DNA of 64,000 nt from JADJOY01 sp016713535 [NCBI: Deltaproteobacteria bacterium] (GTDB lineage: Bacteria > JADJOY01). Location of the stretch: assembly GCA_016713535.1 (NCBI GenBank), contig JADJOY010000020.1:62001-126000 (forward strand), written 5' to 3'. Position numbers and translations under genes: made by a program. This document shows, piece after piece, positions 60,697 to 64,000 of this stretch (positions are counted from its first letter, which is position 1; every line of letters starts with the position of its first letter). A model generated the notes under the pieces. The model was not told the DNA's origin. It did not search any database and saw only the letters and a list, made by a program, of their open reading frames with translations.

Positions 60697-63600
60697 ATGG
60701 CCCTCGCCGACGTCTCGATCCGCCGCCCGGTCCTCGCCTGGATGATGATGGCGGCGATCGTGCTGTTCGGCGCGATCTCGTTCGCGCGCCTCGGCGTCTC
60801 CGAGCTGCCCGACGTCGACTTTCCGATCGTCAACGTGTCGCTGACGCTCGAGGGCGCGGCGCCCGAGATCATCGAGTCCGACGTCGTCGACGTGGTCGAG
60901 GACGTCCTCACCACGATCGAGGGCGTGCGCGAGATCAGCTCCTCGGCGCGCGAGGGCAGCGCCGACGTCACGGTCGAGTTCGAGCTCGACCGCGACATCG
61001 ACCTCGCGCTCCAGGACGTGCAGTCGAAGCTCGCCCAGGCGCAGCGCCGCCTGCCGCGCGAGCTCGACCCACCGGTCATCACCAAGACCAATCCCGAGGA
61101 CTTCCCGATCATCTGGCTCGGCCTCGGCGGCACGCGTACGCCCGGGGAGCTCGCCGACTACGCGCGCTACGACATCCGCCCCCGCATCCAGACGCTGCCG
61201 GGCGTGGCGGAGGTGATGTTCGGCGGCCTGCGCGACCGCAACCTCCGCATCTGGGTCGACAAGGGGAAGCTCGAGGCGAACCAGATCACGGTGCCGGACG
61301 TGCTCGCGGCGCTGGCCCGCGAGCACATCGAGCTGCCGGCCGGGCGCATCGAGACGGCCACGCGCGAACGCAACGTCCGCACCGAGAGCGAGGCGCTGAC
61401 ACCGGAGGAGATCGCGAACATCGTGATCGCCAACCGCGACGGCCGGCTCACGCGGCTGAGCGACGTCGCGGGTGTCGAGTTCGGCCTCGAGGACAAGCGC
61501 CGCATCGCGCGCGTCAACGGGCTCCCCGCCGTCGGGCTCGGAGTCAAGAAGCAGCGCGGCGCCAACGCCGTCGAGGTCGGCAAGCGGGTCAAGGCCGAGA
61601 TGGCCAAGATCCAGCAGACGCTGCCCGACGACCTCGAGCTCGGCATCAACTACGACGGCACCACCTTCGTCGAGGAGTCGACGAAGGAGATCGAGTTCGC
61701 GATCGTGCTGGCGGTCGCGCTGACCGGCATCGTGTGCTGGGCGTTCCTCGGCTCGTGGAGCGCCACGTTGAACGTGCTGCTCGCGATCCCGGTCTCGCTG
61801 CTGGGCGTGTTCACCGCGTTCTACTTCCTGGGCTTCACGCTCAACACGTTCACGCTGCTCGGGCTCTCGCTCGCGGTCGGTATCGTCGTCGACGACGCGA
61901 TCATGGTGCTCGAGAACATCTTCCGCCATCACGAGATGGGGAAGGACAAGGTGCGCGCCGCCGCCGACGGCGCGCGCGAGATCAGCTTCGCGGCGCTCGC
62001 CGCGACGCTGGCCGTGATCGTGATCTTCCTCCCGGTCGCCTTCATGAAGGGGATCATGGGGAAGTTCTTCTTCCAGTTCGGCGTGACGCTGTCGCTCGCG
62101 CTGGCGCTGTCGCTCTTCGAGGCGCTCAGCCTCACGCCGATGCGCTCGTCGCAGTTCATGGGCAACCCCGGCCACGACACCCGCATGGGGCGGCTCATGG
62201 ACCGGCTCTTCGGCGCGCTCTCCCGTGGCTACCGGCGCCTGCTGGGCGGCTCGCTTCGCCACCCATGGCTGGTGCTGGCCAGCTCGATCGCCGTGTTCGC
62301 GCTCTCGCTCTTCCTGGTGGGTGGGCTCAAGAAGGAGTTCGTGCCACCCCAGGACCAGTCGCGGCTCTTCGTGCGCTACAAGACGCCGGTCGGCTCGTCG
62401 ATCGACTTCACGGACGAGCGCTTGAAGCGCGTCGAGCAGCTCCTCGCCAAGCACCCCGAGATCACCCGCTACTTCCTGTCGGTGGGCGGCTTCGGCGGCG
62501 AGGTCAACACGGCCGTCAACTTCATCACGCTCTCGCCACGCGAGCAGCGATCGATGAGCGCCCAGGACTTCATGGGTGTCCTTCGCAAGGAGCTGAACGC
62601 GATCCCGGACCTCACCGCGATCGTCCAGGACCCGTCGCTGCAGAGCTTCTCGGCGCGCCGCGGCAGCCCGGTCGAGTTCTCGATCCGCGGCCCGAGCCTC
62701 GACGTGCTCGCCCAGAAGCAGGACGAGATCATGGAGAAGATGCGTGAGGCCGGCGTCTTCACCGACATCGACTCGGACTACCTGGTGGGAATGCCGGAGA
62801 TCCGCGTGATCCCCGATCGCGACCGCGCCGCCGACCTCGGCGTCTCGATGGAGCAGATCGGCGAGACCGTGCAGGCGCTGGTCGGCGGCATCCGCATGGG
62901 CAAGTTCAAGCAGAACGGGCCGCGCTACGACATGCGGCTCAGGCTCGTGACCGACCAGCGCCTCAGCCCCAAGGACATCAGCGACCTCTACCTGCGCTCC
63001 AGCTCCGGCTCGCTGGTGCGACTCGATCAGGTGGTGAGGATCGAGCAACATCCGACGCTGCTCACCATCCACCGCCTCGGGCGCGAGCGCTCGATCTCGA
63101 TGTTCTCGAACCTGACGCCCGCGGCGTCGCAGGAGGCGGCGCTCGAGCAGGTCGAGGCGATCGGCCGCGAGGTGCTGCCGCCCGGCTACAAGCTGGTGGT
63201 GTCGGGTAGCGCGCAGACGTTCCGCGAGAGCTTCCAGTCGCTCGGCTTCGCGATGCTGCTCGGCGTCGTGATCGCCTACATGGTGCTGGCGTCACAGTTC
63301 AACAGCTACCTGCACCCGGTGACGATCCTGCTGGCGCTGCCGTTCAGCATCACCGGCGCCCTGATCTCGCTCTACCTGGCCGGGCACTCGCTCAACATCT
63401 ACAGCGTCATCGGGCTCATCTTGCTGATGGGCATCGTGAAGAAGAACAGCATCCTGCTGGTCGACTACACCAACCAGCGGCGCGCCGACGGCGCCACCGT
63501 CGAGGACGCGCTGCTCACCGCCTGTCCGACCCGGCTGCGTCCCATCCTCATGACGTCCATCGCGACCGTGGCCGCGGCGGTGCCCCCTGCGCTGGCGCTC

Positions 63601-63792
63601 GGCCCGGGCGCGGAGGTTCGCGCACCGATGGCGGTCTCGGTGATCGGCGGCGTGGTGGTGTCGACGCTCCTCACGCTGGTCGTGGTGCCGTGCTTCTACC
63701 TGGTCACCGAGCGCATCAAGGCGCGGCTCTTCCCGGGCGCGGCGGAGGCCACCGCCGCGAGCCCACCGCCGCCAGGCCTCCACCAGACCTGA
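60697..63792 (+). CDS. RND-family efflux transporter permease (HAE-1/AcrB type)
   Basis: 1031 residues from ATG 60697. Opens ADVSIRRPVLAWMMMAAIVLFG (TM1). The TM4 proton-relay motif is GLSLAVGIVVDDAIMVLENIF. Large porter-domain loops lie at ~40-330 and ~560-870; FVPPQDQSRLFVRYKTPVGSS and the TM10-12 region ILLMGIVKKNSILLVDYTNQ are typical. Length and motifs fit the hydrophobe/amphiphile pumps, trimeric proton antiporters for drugs, bile acids or lipophilic compounds. Last gene of the tetR-tolC-adaptor-RND set. Confidence 0.96.
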   Translation: MALADVSIRRPVLAWMMMAAIVLFGAISFARLGVSELPDVDFPIVNVSLTLEGAAPEIIESDVVDVVEDVLTTIEGVREISSSAREGSADVTVEFELDRDIDLALQDVQSKLAQAQRRLPRELDPPVITKTNPEDFPIIWLGLGGTRTPGELADYARYDIRPRIQTLPGVAEVMFGGLRDRNLRIWVDKGKLEANQITVPDVLAALAREHIELPAGRIETATRERNVRTESEALTPEEIANIVIANRDGRLTRLSDVAGVEFGLEDKRRIARVNGLPAVGLGVKKQRGANAVEVGKRVKAEMAKIQQTLPDDLELGINYDGTTFVEESTKEIEFAIVLAVALTGIVCWAFLGSWSATLNVLLAIPVSLLGVFTAFYFLGFTLNTFTLLGLSLAVGIVVDDAIMVLENIFRHHEMGKDKVRAAADGAREISFAALAATLAVIVIFLPVAFMKGIMGKFFFQFGVTLSLALALSLFEALSLTPMRSSQFMGNPGHDTRMGRLMDRLFGALSRGYRRLLGGSLRHPWLVLASSIAVFALSLFLVGGLKKEFVPPQDQSRLFVRYKTPVGSSIDFTDERLKRVEQLLAKHPEITRYFLSVGGFGGEVNTAVNFITLSPREQRSMSAQDFMGVLRKELNAIPDLTAIVQDPSLQSFSARRGSPVEFSIRGPSLDVLAQKQDEIMEKMREAGVFTDIDSDYLVGMPEIRVIPDRDRAADLGVSMEQIGETVQALVGGIRMGKFKQNGPRYDMRLRLVTDQRLSPKDISDLYLRSSSGSLVRLDQVVRIEQHPTLLTIHRLGRERSISMFSNLTPAASQEAALEQVEAIGREVLPPGYKLVVSGSAQTFRESFQSLGFAMLLGVVIAYMVLASQFNSYLHPVTILLALPFSITGALISLYLAGHSLNIYSVIGLILLMGIVKKNSILLVDYTNQRRADGATVEDALLTACPTRLRPILMTSIATVAAAVPPALALGPGAEVRAPMAVSVIGGVVVSTLLTLVVVPCFYLVTERIKARLFPGAAEATAASPPPPGLHQT

Positions 63793-63875
63793 CGGCGCGC
63801 TACCCGCGGCGCGCATCGGCGCACGCGAGTCCTCCGCGGTTGGGGCTTCTCCGGGGCGGGCGATAAGGTCGCCGC

Positions 63876-64000
63876 ATGGCCTCGGCCGCCGATCCCACGA
63901 CGCCGCGCGGACCCGCGTCCGCCGCCCTCACCACTCCGACGCTCTTCGACATGCCCGAGCCGCGCCGCTTCGGCGACGGCTTGCTCCTCCACTCGATCGT
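63876..64000 (+). CDS. Start of an unidentified gene (3' end outside window)
   Basis: ATG 63876 opens a frame to the right edge, 41 codons, beginning MASAADPTTPRGPASAALTT and running to MPEPRRFGDGLLLHSI. It is Pro/Ala-rich at first, then acidic/hydrophobic. Too short to identify; codon use is like the neighbours. Confidence 0.5.
   Translation, partial: MASAADPTTPRGPASAALTTPTLFDMPEPRRFGDGLLLHSI

Noticed and set aside
60670-63072. Minus-strand frame of about 800 codons opposite the RND pump
   Set aside because: Antisense shadow with Arg/Asp/His-rich composition; the plus strand carries the full conserved transporter.
1-64000. CRISPR arrays, tRNA or rRNA genes
   Set aside because: I saw no regularly spaced short repeats with unique spacers and no cloverleaf or conserved rRNA segment. 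The repeats present are dispersed or paired palindromes.

Overview
This window is a very GC-rich, gene-dense chromosomal segment of a Gram-negative bacterium. The diderm envelope is shown by a lipoprotein-releasing-type ABC exporter, a TolC/adaptor/RND efflux operon and at least ten lipoprotein-type signal peptides. Two secreted proteins end in a Cys, a hydrophobic stretch and an Arg cluster, the layout of MYXO-CTERM sorting tails. With multiheme cytochromes, secreted beta-propellers carrying MopE-type and thrombospondin-type-3 metal-binding repeats, and secreted glycoside hydrolases, this suggests Myxococcota or a related former-deltaproteobacterial lineage. That placement is inference; no rRNA or marker gene is present. 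I saw no tRNA, rRNA, CRISPR array or intact insertion sequence.

Layout. 1-6.6 kb: end of a LamG/cytochrome protein, a secreted MYXO-CTERM-like protein, a secreted FG-GAP/TSP3/MopE propeller and a small membrane protein. 6.8-11.4 kb: a DsbA-like lipoprotein coupled to an M14 peptidase, then a secreted esterase coupled to a propeller lipoprotein. 11.8-20.4 kb: EF-hand protein, RsgA GTPase, a Rieske oxygenase divergent from a hydrolase-TPR lipoprotein, a sarcosine-oxidase-like enzyme, an SDR and two GNATs. 20.5-22.1 kb: TetR regulator plus membrane fatty acid hydroxylase. 22.3-28.4 kb (minus): a five-gene phenylalanine/tyrosine degradation operon (aromatic amino acid hydroxylase fused to HPPD, hmgA, fahA, maiA, lipoprotein) in which every junction is a 4-nt stop/start overlap. 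28.5-33 kb: HAD-type lipoprotein, secreted TIM-barrel-like protein and a second FG-GAP/MopE protein. 33-33.8 kb: a small repeat-bounded insert and a hicBA toxin-antitoxin pair. 33.9-39 kb: three consecutive CrtI-like flavoprotein genes. 39-42.5 kb: FtsX-type permease plus ATPase. 42.5-51.4 kb: VIT1/CCC1 transporter, YkgJ-like protein, GH18-like protein, an overlapping AAA-ATPase/GHKL-ATPase pair, lipoprotein, GH10 enzyme, small membrane proteins, a GNAT and a tautomerase. 51.5-56.1 kb: GH92 lipoprotein and a membrane multiheme cytochrome. 56.2-63.8 kb: SDR, then a tetR-tolC-adaptor-RND efflux operon. The start of one more gene lies at the right edge.

Ten otherwise convincing genes are broken by 1-2 base indels, most of them in short homopolymers or GC repeats. 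In each case the family fold and the gene length are restored by one small correction (two in hicB). I treat these mainly as assembly errors and annotate the full gene span. A family of GC-rich palindromic repeats recurs between genes at 1.5, 18.5, 22.2, 29.2, 51.5 and 59.4 kb.

The most interesting items are the in-frame hydroxylase-HPPD fusion, the AAA/GHKL ATPase pair behind a long palindrome that overlaps its start codon, the CrtI-like trio, and the membrane protein joining a b-type-like membrane domain to five c-type heme motifs.
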